A stretch of 64,000 nt of DNA from Burkholderia thailandensis E264 (GTDB lineage Bacteria; Pseudomonadota; Gammaproteobacteria; Burkholderiales; Burkholderiaceae): positions 2,604,001 to 2,668,000 of the forward strand of contig NC_007651.1 in assembly GCF_000012365.1 (NCBI RefSeq). The letters run 5' to 3'. Shown piece after piece: positions 54,514-63,449 of the stretch. Below the pieces are notes generated by a model. The model did no database searches, was not told the origin of the DNA, and was given only the letters and a program-made list of their open reading frames with translations. A program made the translations under genes and the position numbers. Positions within the stretch are counted from its first letter, which is position 1; the number at the start of each line of letters is the position of its first letter.

Positions 54514-56745
54514 TCAACCTCCCAGTTGACGCAGCCAATGCCCGATCCGCTCGGCCAGAACTTCGACGGCGGGCTCCGCCATCATCGACAGATGATCTCC
54601 GTCGACGCAATCCACATGAACCTTGCGGCAGAGTTCAGTCCAGCCATAGGCGGAATCGCTTCTGTCCCAGCCGTCCTCGGGGTGCGCGCGGGCGGCGCGA
54701 AACAGCGCGAGCGGAAACTCGGCCCGGGCGGACGGCGCATAGGTCGCGCGCCGCGCGGCGGCATAGACCGCGAATGCTGCGGGCGTGACATGGATAGCGA
54801 AGCCCGCATCGTTGGCGCGAGACGCGAGCCTCGCGACTTCGGCTCGCAAACCCGCATCGCCGACATCCCCGCGTGACGGCAGCCGATGTGGGGCGAGCGT
54901 GTCGAGCAGGATCACCACCACCGCCCGGCCACTTGCCTGCAAGCGCAGCCCCATCTCGAACGCCACCCACCCGCCGAACGAATGGCCGACCAGCACGGCC
55001 GGATCGTCGGCGTCCGACAGACTGGCCAGATGGTGTTCGGCGAGCGCTTCGACGCTCGGCAACGGCGCTTGCGCGCCGTCGAGTCCCGGCGCTTCAAGGC
55101 CGTGCAAGCGCCAGCCGTTCGGGCCGCCCAGATGCGCGGCGAGACGAGCGGCGTACAACGGCGAACCGGGATTGCCGGGGATGAAGAAAATCCGCGGTGC
55201 GCTGGAGGAGCCGGCGTTGCCCGCGAGGCGCTCGGCGAGCGCCTGCGCGATCGCACCCAGGCGGGCGTCGTGCAACAACTGAGTCAAGGGCAAGCGCACC
55301 CCGGTTGCGTTCGCGATGCGATGCAGGAAGTCGACGGCGAGCAGCGAATGCCCGCCGAGATCGAAGAAGCTGTCGTCGAGCCCCGCGTGGCCGCCGAACA
55401 GATCGCGCGCGAGCGCGACGACCACCCGCTCTTGCGGGGTTTCAGGCGCGCGCGACGCGGCCGGCTGCGCGACGGCGAGCGGGATTGCCGGATCTGCGAG
55501 GCGCGGCAGACCATCGTCCGCCGCCAGTCGCGCCGCCGCCTCGCGCAACAGCGACGCCAGCCCGGCCGCCGTTGCGTCGTCGATGAACCGCCGGTTGTAC
55601 AGCAAGCGCGCGATCCCGTCAGGCGAGACGCGCAACAGCAACGGATGATGCGAGCGCGCCCCACTGCCCGCCTCGGCCGCGACGGATAAACCGGCATCGG
55701 CGGGCGCGTCTTGCTGCGGCAGGTGCTCGACCACCACCAAGGTATCGTAAAGACGCGTGGCAACGGCGGCGGCCTGATGCACTTCGGCGGACGACAGATA
55801 TTCGAACGGGCGCTGCTCGCGCTGCATCGCCTCGATCCGGCCCAGCAACTCGCCGACCGTTGCCATATCGGTCATCCGCACATGCAGCGGAAAGGTCGAG
55901 ATGAACGGCCCGACGATGCGCTCAACCCCCGCAAGCGTCGCGGGACGGCCGTGCGTGGTGACGCCGAACACCACGTCACCGGTCGCGCGAAACGCGCGCA
56001 GAACCAGCGCCCATGCGGCGAACACCGTAATCGCGAACGCGACGCCGTGGGCGCGCGCGACGTCGAGGAGCGCGCTCGCGTTGATGTCCGTGACCTCTGC
56101 GAAGCCGTCGCCCGACGCGCGCGGCGCCATCGGGGGCAGGCGGGGCAATGCGCTGAGGCGCTGACGCCAGAACGCGGCCGCGGCCGCCGCATCCTGCGCG
56201 TCGATCCAGTTGACGTAATCGCGTAGCGGCCGCGCCGGCGGCACTGGCCGAACACCCTCGTAGCAGGTGAGCAGATCCGAAAGCACCACCGCGATCGACC
56301 AGCCGTCGGTGATGAGATGGTGGTGAGTCCAGACGACCCGGTATGCGTCATCACGCAGCCGGATCACGGCGAAGCGCCACAGCGGCGCGCGGTTGACGGC
56401 GACGCCTCGCGCGCGATCCTCGTCCAGCCAAGCCGTCAGCGCCTGCGGATTGTCCGCGTCGTCGGTGTTTCGCCAGTCTTCCCATGCCACTTCGGGCTGA
56501 ATCCGCTCGAACACGACCTGCACCGGCTGCTCGGCGTCCCATGCGAAACAACAGCGCAGGCTCGCGTGAGTCTCGGCGGTGCGCTCGACGGCCGCGAGGA
56601 AACGGCTGCGATCGAGATGCCCGCGAACCGACAGCACGGTCTGCTCGATGAACAAGCCGCCCTTGATCGCGCCGTGCGCGCTTTCGAGCAGCATCCCGCG
56701 CTGCGACGGCGCGAGTGCGTGAATGTCCTGAACTTTCGCCTTCAT
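54514..56745 (-). CDS. Terminal NRPS module: C-PCP-TE, no adenylation domain
   Basis: A 743-residue protein: condensation domain (1-430, motif HHLITDG at 142-148), peptidyl carrier (FFDLGGHSLLAVDFL, near 480) and type I thioesterase (GHSFGGW near 600; DGDHLSMM near the end). The missing A domain means it only condenses or transfers and then releases the chain, probably by macrolactonisation. This is the architecture proposed for the last protein (E2) of thailandepsin/spiruchostatin assembly. The ATG overlaps the phosphotransferase stop (ATGA). Confidence 0.9.
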   Translation of the reverse strand: MKAKVQDIHALAPSQRGMLLESAHGAIKGGLFIEQTVLSVRGHLDRSRFLAAVERTAETHASLRCCFAWDAEQPVQVVFERIQPEVAWEDWRNTDDADNPQALTAWLDEDRARGVAVNRAPLWRFAVIRLRDDAYRVVWTHHHLITDGWSIAVVLSDLLTCYEGVRPVPPARPLRDYVNWIDAQDAAAAAAFWRQRLSALPRLPPMAPRASGDGFAEVTDINASALLDVARAHGVAFAITVFAAWALVLRAFRATGDVVFGVTTHGRPATLAGVERIVGPFISTFPLHVRMTDMATVGELLGRIEAMQREQRPFEYLSSAEVHQAAAVATRLYDTLVVVEHLPQQDAPADAGLSVAAEAGSGARSHHPLLLRVSPDGIARLLYNRRFIDDATAAGLASLLREAAARLAADDGLPRLADPAIPLAVAQPAASRAPETPQERVVVALARDLFGGHAGLDDSFFDLGGHSLLAVDFLHRIANATGVRLPLTQLLHDARLGAIAQALAERLAGNAGSSSAPRIFFIPGNPGSPLYAARLAAHLGGPNGWRLHGLEAPGLDGAQAPLPSVEALAEHHLASLSDADDPAVLVGHSFGGWVAFEMGLRLQASGRAVVVILLDTLAPHRLPSRGDVGDAGLRAEVARLASRANDAGFAIHVTPAAFAVYAAARRATYAPSARAEFPLALFRAARAHPEDGWDRSDSAYGWTELCRKVHVDCVDGDHLSMMAEPAVEVLAERIGHWLRQLGG

Positions 56746-57710
56746 AGCCGTGCGCTCCCGCAAACTTCCGATGCGCGGCTCAGCAGCCAGCGCACGATCA
56801 ACCGACTGCGCGGCACGCGCTGCCCGTCGCCGCGGTGGCGCAGCGCGAGCTGCTGCGTGATCACGGCGAGTCGCAGCAGGCCATAGGCATACCAGTACGC
56901 CGGTTGCGCCACTTCGCGCCCGCTGGCCTCGGCGTACAGGTCAACGAGTGCCTCGCGCGTCGGAGCGCCCGGGGCGCAGCTCGGCCCCGGCGCGTCGAGA
57001 CGCAGCAGCGGCGGATCGCGACGCTCGATCCAGTAGGCGAGCGCGATCCCGAGATCGGCGAGCGGATGGCCGATGGCGGCCAGTTCCCAATCCACAACCC
57101 CGACCACCCGCGCCGGATCGCCCGGATCGACGAGGGTATTGTCCAGTTTGAAGTCGTTGTGCAGGAATGCCGCCGGCGATGCGTCGGGAAGCCGTTCCGT
57201 CAGCCACCGAGCGACCGCCTTGAAGTCGCCGTCGGCGCCCGCGGCTTCTTCCTCGTTCCAGCGCCGTCGCCATTCGCCGAGACTTCGGCGCAGATAATCG
57301 GGCGGCCGCTCGGCCGGCGCGATTTCGACGGCATGCAACGCGGCGAGCGCGGCGATGAAATTCCTGGCGAGGCGGCGCACGACGTCGGGCGAAAGCGGCC
57401 CGCACGCGGCCGGCAAGACGCCGTCGAGCCGTTCGACCAGCAGCAACGTCGAGCCGTCGTCGGCCCCGCCGCCAACCGCGAGCGGTTTCGGCGCCAGCGG
57501 AAAATGCTCGCCGATTCGCTCCAGTACGCCGAATCGGCGCTGCGCCTCTCTCGGCGCGCCCGCCGGCAGCAGGTAGGCAATCACGTCGCGATTGCCTGCC
57601 TGCACGAGAAAAACCTCGCTGGCCCGTCCGCCGCCGATGCGCGTCGCCTGAGCGGGGCCGCCGGGGCGGCCGAGCGCCGCCATCGCACGCTGCGCGATTT
57701 CGGCGCTCAT
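56742..57710 (-). CDS. Aminoglycoside-phosphotransferase-fold kinase (DepG-like)
   Basis: A 322-residue APH/ACAD10-type kinase: catalytic loop FLHNDFKLDNTLVD and metal motif GVVDWELAAIGHPLADL. Homologues beside an acyl-CoA dehydrogenase are linked to FK228 biosynthesis (depG), where the pair is thought to help make the thiol-bearing heptenoyl unit. It overlaps the dehydrogenase stop and the NRPS start by four bases each, so it is firmly within the operon. The substrate is unproven. Confidence 0.87.
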   Translation of the reverse strand: MSAEIAQRAMAALGRPGGPAQATRIGGGRASEVFLVQAGNRDVIAYLLPAGAPREAQRRFGVLERIGEHFPLAPKPLAVGGGADDGSTLLLVERLDGVLPAACGPLSPDVVRRLARNFIAALAALHAVEIAPAERPPDYLRRSLGEWRRRWNEEEAAGADGDFKAVARWLTERLPDASPAAFLHNDFKLDNTLVDPGDPARVVGVVDWELAAIGHPLADLGIALAYWIERRDPPLLRLDAPGPSCAPGAPTREALVDLYAEASGREVAQPAYWYAYGLLRLAVITQQLALRHRGDGQRVPRSRLIVRWLLSRASEVCGSARL

Positions 57711-58879
57711 CGGGCTTCCCCCCGAAACGCGGCCAGCGCATGGCGCGCCACGAGCGCCTTGTGGACTTCGTCGGGACCGTCATAAATGCGCCCCGCTCGC
57801 TCATGGCGCCAGAGCACGTTGAGAATCGTGTCGCCGCTGACGCCGAGCGCGCCTTGCACCTGCAACGCATGGTCGAGGACGGTTTGCGTCACGCCGGCCA
57901 CGAAGAATTTCGCGATCGAGATGTCGATCTGAGCGCGCTCGTGCCGGCTTTGCAGACGCGACGCCGCCTGGGTGACGAGGAGCCGCGCGGCATCGATCGA
58001 CGCGCGGCTCTCGGCGATCCAGTTCTGCACCGTTTGACGCGACGACAGCAGTTCGCCCGCAGCCAGTTCGCGGCGGCACGCTCGCCGGCACATGATCGCA
58101 AACGCGCGCTCGCACACGCCGATCCAGCGCGCGCAATGATGCAAGCGTCCGGTTGCCAGGCGCGCCTGCAAGACGATGAACCCCTCGCCGGGCTTGCCCA
58201 GCAGCGCATCTTCGCCCACCCTGCAGTCGTCCAGCTCGAGTTCGCCGTGACTGGCCCAGCCGCAGCCTTCATCGCCCATCACGCGCAGGTTGCGAACATG
58301 CCGGTAGCCCGGCGCGTCGGCGGGCACGATGAAGGTGCTGGTGCGCGCATGCAATGGCGCCGTCTCGTCGGTAACGGCCAGCACGATCGCGAACGCCGCC
58401 TGATCGGCGCCGGACGCGAACCACTTCCGGCCGCTCAGATGCCATGCGCCATCCTTGAACACCGCCCTCGACTTGAGAGAGGCGGGATTCGAGCCGGCGG
58501 AATCCGGCTCCGTCGCCGCGAAGCAACTGCGGATCTCGCCGCGCAACAAGGGGGCGAGCCAGCGTGCTTGCTGGGCGGCTGTCCCATACTCGAACAGCAC
58601 CTCGATGTTGCCGGTGTCGGGCGCTTGATAGTTGACCGCATAGTGACCGAGCGGCGAGCGGCCGAGGATCTCTCCGGCCTCGACCAGTTCGAGCAGGCTC
58701 AGCCCCATGCCGCCGTCCGCGCGCGGCGCCTGCGGAAGCCAGAGGCCTCGCGCCCGGTTGGCCGCGCGAACCCCGGCCATCAAGCGCTCCACCGCGGCGA
58801 AATCGCCCGCCGCCAGCGCCGCCTCCGGTTCCGCGAGCGCTGCTTCGACGTCCCGAAATGCTGCGACCCGTTCAATCAT
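57707..58879 (-). CDS. Acyl-CoA dehydrogenase (FadE2-like, DepF-like)
   Basis: A 390-residue flavoprotein dehydrogenase: FAATEPDSAGSNPASLKS and GRKWFASGADQ (FAD/substrate half), and QVQGALGVSGDTILNVLWRHERAGRIYDGPDEVHK in the C-terminal domain. It would introduce a double bond into an acyl chain, CoA- or carrier-bound. In FK228-type clusters a FadE2-like protein (DepF) sits in this place. It starts eight bases before the end of the PKS gene and is therefore translationally coupled. Confidence 0.9.
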   Translation of the reverse strand: MIERVAAFRDVEAALAEPEAALAAGDFAAVERLMAGVRAANRARGLWLPQAPRADGGMGLSLLELVEAGEILGRSPLGHYAVNYQAPDTGNIEVLFEYGTAAQQARWLAPLLRGEIRSCFAATEPDSAGSNPASLKSRAVFKDGAWHLSGRKWFASGADQAAFAIVLAVTDETAPLHARTSTFIVPADAPGYRHVRNLRVMGDEGCGWASHGELELDDCRVGEDALLGKPGEGFIVLQARLATGRLHHCARWIGVCERAFAIMCRRACRRELAAGELLSSRQTVQNWIAESRASIDAARLLVTQAASRLQSRHERAQIDISIAKFFVAGVTQTVLDHALQVQGALGVSGDTILNVLWRHERAGRIYDGPDEVHKALVARHALAAFRGEAR

Positions 58880-61800
58880 TGGTTGCCTCCGACATGTCCA
58901 ACTGCGCGAGGATGGTGCTCATCCTGGCCGTTCCCGCCGTCGCCAGCGCCCGCAGTTCGTTCATGGCCCGTGCGGCGATGGTGTCGAGCGTCAACCCGGC
59001 GAATGGCTCGTCCTGGCCATGCCACACGATGCGCAGCGCGCCGTCCTCGATCGTCGCGGCGAGCGCGATCGCGTGCGGCGCCGGCGTTTGCTCCGGCGCT
59101 GACAGGATTGCGGCGATGGGCCACGCCGGCGCGGCGGATTCCGCGGGGAAGAACGCTATCGATATCGGCGCGTCGCTTCGCAACGCTTTGGGCAGGCGCT
59201 CCGGCGCGGCCTGGCGCAGCACCGTGTAGGCGACGGCGCGACGGCGGGCGTCCGGCAACAGCGCCGCGGCATGCGTCGCGGCGGCCTCGATGTCCGCCGA
59301 TGTGTCCACGACGAGCGGATGAATGGCGGTGAACCAGCCGATCGCGCTTGAAACGTCGCATGGCACGCGCGACCAGCCGCGCCCGAAGGACTCGATGTCG
59401 ACCGGCACCCGATCCGATTCGCCCACGCTACGGATCGCACGCGCGACGGCAACCGCGAGCAGCGCTTCGAGCGGGCGACGGGTGGCGCTCAGCGCAAGCG
59501 TCTGCGCGACCGGGAGCGTCGAATTCAGGGCGCGGCGCACACCATCGCGCCGCGCGACGGGAAACGCATCCGGCGGCGTATCGAGCGATGACCAGAACGC
59601 CGCATCGTCGTCGAGCTCCCCTGCCGCGGCGACGCGTTCGAGCGCGATCGCCCAGTGGAAAAACGACTCATCGGCCGCCGCCCGTTGCTGACCTGCCGCC
59701 AGCGCCGATGCGCCGACGCGCCCGTGGAGGTCGCCCAGCAGCCTTCGCCAACTGAATGCATCGATCAGCAAGTGATGGACGACGAGGACCAGCATCGAGC
59801 CGGCCGTGCCCAATACGAGCGCGGCGCGCAGCAGCGGCGACGTCCGGATGTCGAGCGAGCACTGCAACGCCGCGCCGATCTCCTGGGCGAAACCGAGTTG
59901 CTCGTCGGCCGGCCCCGAGTGCTGATGAACGGCGACGACGACAGGCGCGGGCGTGCCGAGCACCTGCTTCCAGCCGGATTCCGTTTGCTCAAAGCGCGCC
60001 GCCAGCGCCGCGTGGTGCGCAATCGCGGCGTCGATGGCGGTGCCGAGCGCCGTCGCATCGATCTCGGCCGGCACGCTGAGAACCACGCCTTGCACGAAGC
60101 GGTTGATGTCGCCCGATCCGCAATTGAACAGCCATTGCTGAGTTGGCGAGAGCGGCAGCGGCGTTTCTCGCGGCACGGCCTGCGCCGTCCGCTCGACGCC
60201 GGCGGCGGCAAGCTCTTCGATCGTGTGCGCGCCGAAAGCCAAATGCGTATCGAGATGAATGCCCTGCTCCTTCGCGCGCGCGACGATCTGCAAGGTGGCG
60301 ACGGAATCGCCGCCGAGGTCGAAAAAGTCGTCGATGACGCCGATCGGCTCGAAGCCGAGCACGTCGGACCAGATCGTCGCGAGCCGGGCTTCGAGCGCGG
60401 TTCGCGCCGGTACGTACGGCACCGCGAGCACCGGCCTCGGATGCCGCGAGCCGGCGGCCGGCTGATGCGCGTCGGCCGCGCGCGCCAGCGAAAACGCCTC
60501 GCGGGCGCGGGCCTTCAGCGGGTCCAGCTTGCGCGTGCTGACGGCGATGCGCGGCGATTCGCAAGCCGACGCCATCTCGAGCACCCTGACGCCCTCGTCG
60601 GCGCTCAGGCCCGCCGTGCGCAGATCTTCCGGCACGAAGCGTTCGTCGGACACCGTCGCCATGCCGATCTCGGTCCATGTGTCCCATGCGATCGCACGCA
60701 CGCGCGTACCGTCGGCCGCCCACGAAGCGCCCAGCGCTTCCAGCGCGAGGTTGGCCGCCATATAGTCGCTCGCGCCGGCGGCCGGCACATGCGCGCGCAG
60801 CGACGAGCACAGCACGACGAAATCGAGGGAGTCGGCGCATAGCACCTGCCGCAGATTGCGCGCGCCAAGGAATTTTCCCGCCAGCACATCGCGCATCGCG
60901 GTATCGGCCGCCGTGCGCAGCAATGCATGCGGCGGCATCCCCGCGCTATGCACGACGCCGTTGATGGGGCCATGCTCGGCGCGGATCTGCGCGACTGCTC
61001 GGCGCAACGCATCGAGGTCGCTCACGTCGACCGCGATCGCGGTCAGCCCGGGGATCGATTGGCCGCCGCGCCGGCTCAACGCGACCACGCGCGCGCCGCG
61101 CTCGACCAGATGTCGGCCGATCGCGCGCCCCATGCCGCTGTTGCCGCCCGTGACGAGGTAGACGCCGTCGCGACGGATCGCCATCGCCTGCGTCGTCGCG
61201 GCCCCGATGGGTTCCAAGGTTTCGACCCAGCGCGATCCGTGCCGATGGATCGCCGCGTCGTCGGCCGAGCGCGCGCACGCTTCGGCGACGATGCATTCGA
61301 CGAGATCGGCCGCGGCGGCGTCGACATCCGCAACCCGCGCGCGCCAGCCGGGATATTCGGCCGGCAGCGCGCGCGCGAGGCCGAGCAGCATCGCTTTTTC
61401 CGGCGCGGCCGGCGCGCCGAAACCGGCCTGCGCGGCCAGCGCGCCGTCGGCGACGAAGGTGACGTCCACATCGGCGCCCGTGCGGTCCGCCCACGCGCGC
61501 AAGAGCCGCGCCGGGCGGATGTAATGCCGTTTCAGCATCGAATCGTCGTCGCGGGCGGGTTCCGCGGCGAGGCCCCACAGCGCGATGACGGAGGAAGGAC
61601 GATCTGCGGCCGCGGCGGCGGCCGCATCGATCGCTTGCGCATCCATCTCGTCGGCATACGCGATTTCCGCCACCTGCGCGCCTGCCTCACGCAGCCTCGT
61701 CGCGACGCGCGCGCCCACGCCATGCTCGTCGAGCAGCACCAGCCAGTGCCGCCGAGTGTCGATCGGCGCGCGTTCGAGCGGTGCGCTTTGGCGCAAGCGC

Positions 61801-63449
61801 GGCGCATACAGCCAGCCGCCGGGGTCCGCCACGCGCGCGAGCGGCGACGGCGGATCGATCCAGTAGCGCTGATGTTCGAACGGCGTCGGCGGCAACGCAA
61901 CCCGGCGTCCGCGCGCGGCGACGGCCGCCGCGCCGGCCGCGGCGCGCGTCACCGGGAGATCGCCTCTGAGGATTTCGATCGCCTCGTCGAGCGACGCGCA
62001 CTCGCAGGCGATCCGCCATTCGAACGCGCCGCGCGACATCGCGAGCGTGTATGCGACATCCGCGAGCGGCGGCCGCTCGCGCTCGAGATGATCCGCGAGA
62101 TCCCGCGCGAGCCGCCGCACAGCCGCCTCGGAACGCGCCGACAGCAAGAGCGGCCACGGGCCGCCGGCGTCGCCGCCGGCCGCGTCGGGCTGCGGCTCGG
62201 CGGCGGACTCCAGCACGAGGTGCGCGTTGGTGCCGCCCATGCCGAACGAGCTGACGCCGGCACGCCGCGTGGCATCGGGCCACGGGCGTGCGGCGGCGTT
62301 CACGAAGAACGGCGAGTTCGCCAGGTCGATGCGCGGATTGGGCTCGTGAAAATGCAGCGATGGCGGAATCACGCGATGCTGCAGCGCGAGCACCGTCTTG
62401 ATCAGCCCCGCGATGCCGGCGGCCGCGTCGAGGTGGCCGATGTTCGTCTTGACCGAGCCCAGCGCGCAAAAGCCCTGCCGCGCCGTACCTTGCCGGAACG
62501 CGGCGGCCAGCGCCTCGAATTCCACCGGGTCGCCCAGCGCCGTCGCGGTGCCGTGCGCCTCGATCATGCCGATCGAATCGGGCGGCACGTCGGCCAGCAC
62601 TTGCGCTTCGCGAATCGCGCAACGTTGCCCGTCGACGCCGGGCGCGGTGAAGCCGACCCGGCGCGCGCCGTCGTTGGAGACCGCGCTGCCGAGAATGACC
62701 GCGGCGACGGGGTCGCCGTCGGCCAGCGCGTCGTCCAGACGGCGCAGCACCACGGCACCCGCGCCGTTGCCGCCGACGGTGCCGTTGGCCTCGCGGTCGA
62801 ATGCGCGGCAATGGCCGTCCGGCGAGCCGATGCCGCCGGGCTCGTGGCGGTAGGGGCGGCGTTGCGGCGTGGTGATCCGAACCCCGCCGGCGATGGCCGT
62901 GTCGCATTCGTCGGCGAGCAGCGCCTGAACGGCCAGATGCACGGCGACGAGCGATGTCGAACAGGCGCTCGACACCGAGACGGCCGGGCCGGTGCAACCC
63001 AGCAGATAGGCGAGCCGCGACGGCAGGAACGACGGCTCGTTGGAGAGCAGCAACGACAGATCGTCGTGCAGCGCCGACGGCACGAGATTGCGAATCAGGT
63101 ATTCGTTGAAACCGGCGCCGGCAAATATGCCGGTGCGGCCCGGCAGCCGCCTCGGATCGTAGCCGGCGCGTTCGGCCGCCTCCCATGCGCATTCGAGCCA
63201 TACGCGATGCTGAGGGTCCATCCGTTCGGCTTCCCGCGCGCTGAGCCCGAACAGCGCCGCGTCGAACCCGGCGACATCGTCGAGGATGCCCGCGGCATGA
63301 ACCTCGTACCCGGCGTCGGTCGGCGTGACGGGGCCGAAGAACGTGACGGACTCGACGCCGTGCACCAGGTTGTCCCAGAACTGCTCGGGCGAGCTCGCGC
63401 CCGGAAACCTGCAACCCATGCCGATGATTGCAACGTGCGGAGTGCTCAT
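58872..63449 (-). CDS. Trans-AT polyketide synthase module: KS-(AT remnant)-KR-ACP-E
   Basis: A 1525-residue protein. The KS (1-425) has Cys163 in SSACSTS, His299 in EAHGTAT and His339 in NIGHLDAA. Residues 430-535 keep only the linker flanks of an AT (ending TPFEHQRYW); the catalytic AT is absent, so malonyl loading must come from a separate transferase. The KR (565-985) has VTGGNSGMGRAIG and Tyr896 in SDYMAAN. The carrier has Ser1049 in DLGGDSVATL. The last 430 residues are a condensation/epimerisation-type domain with HHLLIDAFSW (1225-1234) and IGWFTAIHPL, an E-domain hallmark, unexpected behind a ketide carrier. It overlaps the upstream NRPS stop by ATGA. Confidence 0.92.
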   Translation of the reverse strand: MSTPHVAIIGMGCRFPGASSPEQFWDNLVHGVESVTFFGPVTPTDAGYEVHAAGILDDVAGFDAALFGLSAREAERMDPQHRVWLECAWEAAERAGYDPRRLPGRTGIFAGAGFNEYLIRNLVPSALHDDLSLLLSNEPSFLPSRLAYLLGCTGPAVSVSSACSTSLVAVHLAVQALLADECDTAIAGGVRITTPQRRPYRHEPGGIGSPDGHCRAFDREANGTVGGNGAGAVVLRRLDDALADGDPVAAVILGSAVSNDGARRVGFTAPGVDGQRCAIREAQVLADVPPDSIGMIEAHGTATALGDPVEFEALAAAFRQGTARQGFCALGSVKTNIGHLDAAAGIAGLIKTVLALQHRVIPPSLHFHEPNPRIDLANSPFFVNAAARPWPDATRRAGVSSFGMGGTNAHLVLESAAEPQPDAAGGDAGGPWPLLLSARSEAAVRRLARDLADHLERERPPLADVAYTLAMSRGAFEWRIACECASLDEAIEILRGDLPVTRAAAGAAAVAARGRRVALPPTPFEHQRYWIDPPSPLARVADPGGWLYAPRLRQSAPLERAPIDTRRHWLVLLDEHGVGARVATRLREAGAQVAEIAYADEMDAQAIDAAAAAAADRPSSVIALWGLAAEPARDDDSMLKRHYIRPARLLRAWADRTGADVDVTFVADGALAAQAGFGAPAAPEKAMLLGLARALPAEYPGWRARVADVDAAAADLVECIVAEACARSADDAAIHRHGSRWVETLEPIGAATTQAMAIRRDGVYLVTGGNSGMGRAIGRHLVERGARVVALSRRGGQSIPGLTAIAVDVSDLDALRRAVAQIRAEHGPINGVVHSAGMPPHALLRTAADTAMRDVLAGKFLGARNLRQVLCADSLDFVVLCSSLRAHVPAAGASDYMAANLALEALGASWAADGTRVRAIAWDTWTEIGMATVSDERFVPEDLRTAGLSADEGVRVLEMASACESPRIAVSTRKLDPLKARAREAFSLARAADAHQPAAGSRHPRPVLAVPYVPARTALEARLATIWSDVLGFEPIGVIDDFFDLGGDSVATLQIVARAKEQGIHLDTHLAFGAHTIEELAAAGVERTAQAVPRETPLPLSPTQQWLFNCGSGDINRFVQGVVLSVPAEIDATALGTAIDAAIAHHAALAARFEQTESGWKQVLGTPAPVVVAVHQHSGPADEQLGFAQEIGAALQCSLDIRTSPLLRAALVLGTAGSMLVLVVHHLLIDAFSWRRLLGDLHGRVGASALAAGQQRAAADESFFHWAIALERVAAAGELDDDAAFWSSLDTPPDAFPVARRDGVRRALNSTLPVAQTLALSATRRPLEALLAVAVARAIRSVGESDRVPVDIESFGRGWSRVPCDVSSAIGWFTAIHPLVVDTSADIEAAATHAAALLPDARRRAVAYTVLRQAAPERLPKALRSDAPISIAFFPAESAAPAWPIAAILSAPEQTPAPHAIALAATIEDGALRIVWHGQDEPFAGLTLDTIAARAMNELRALATAGTARMSTILAQLDMSEATND

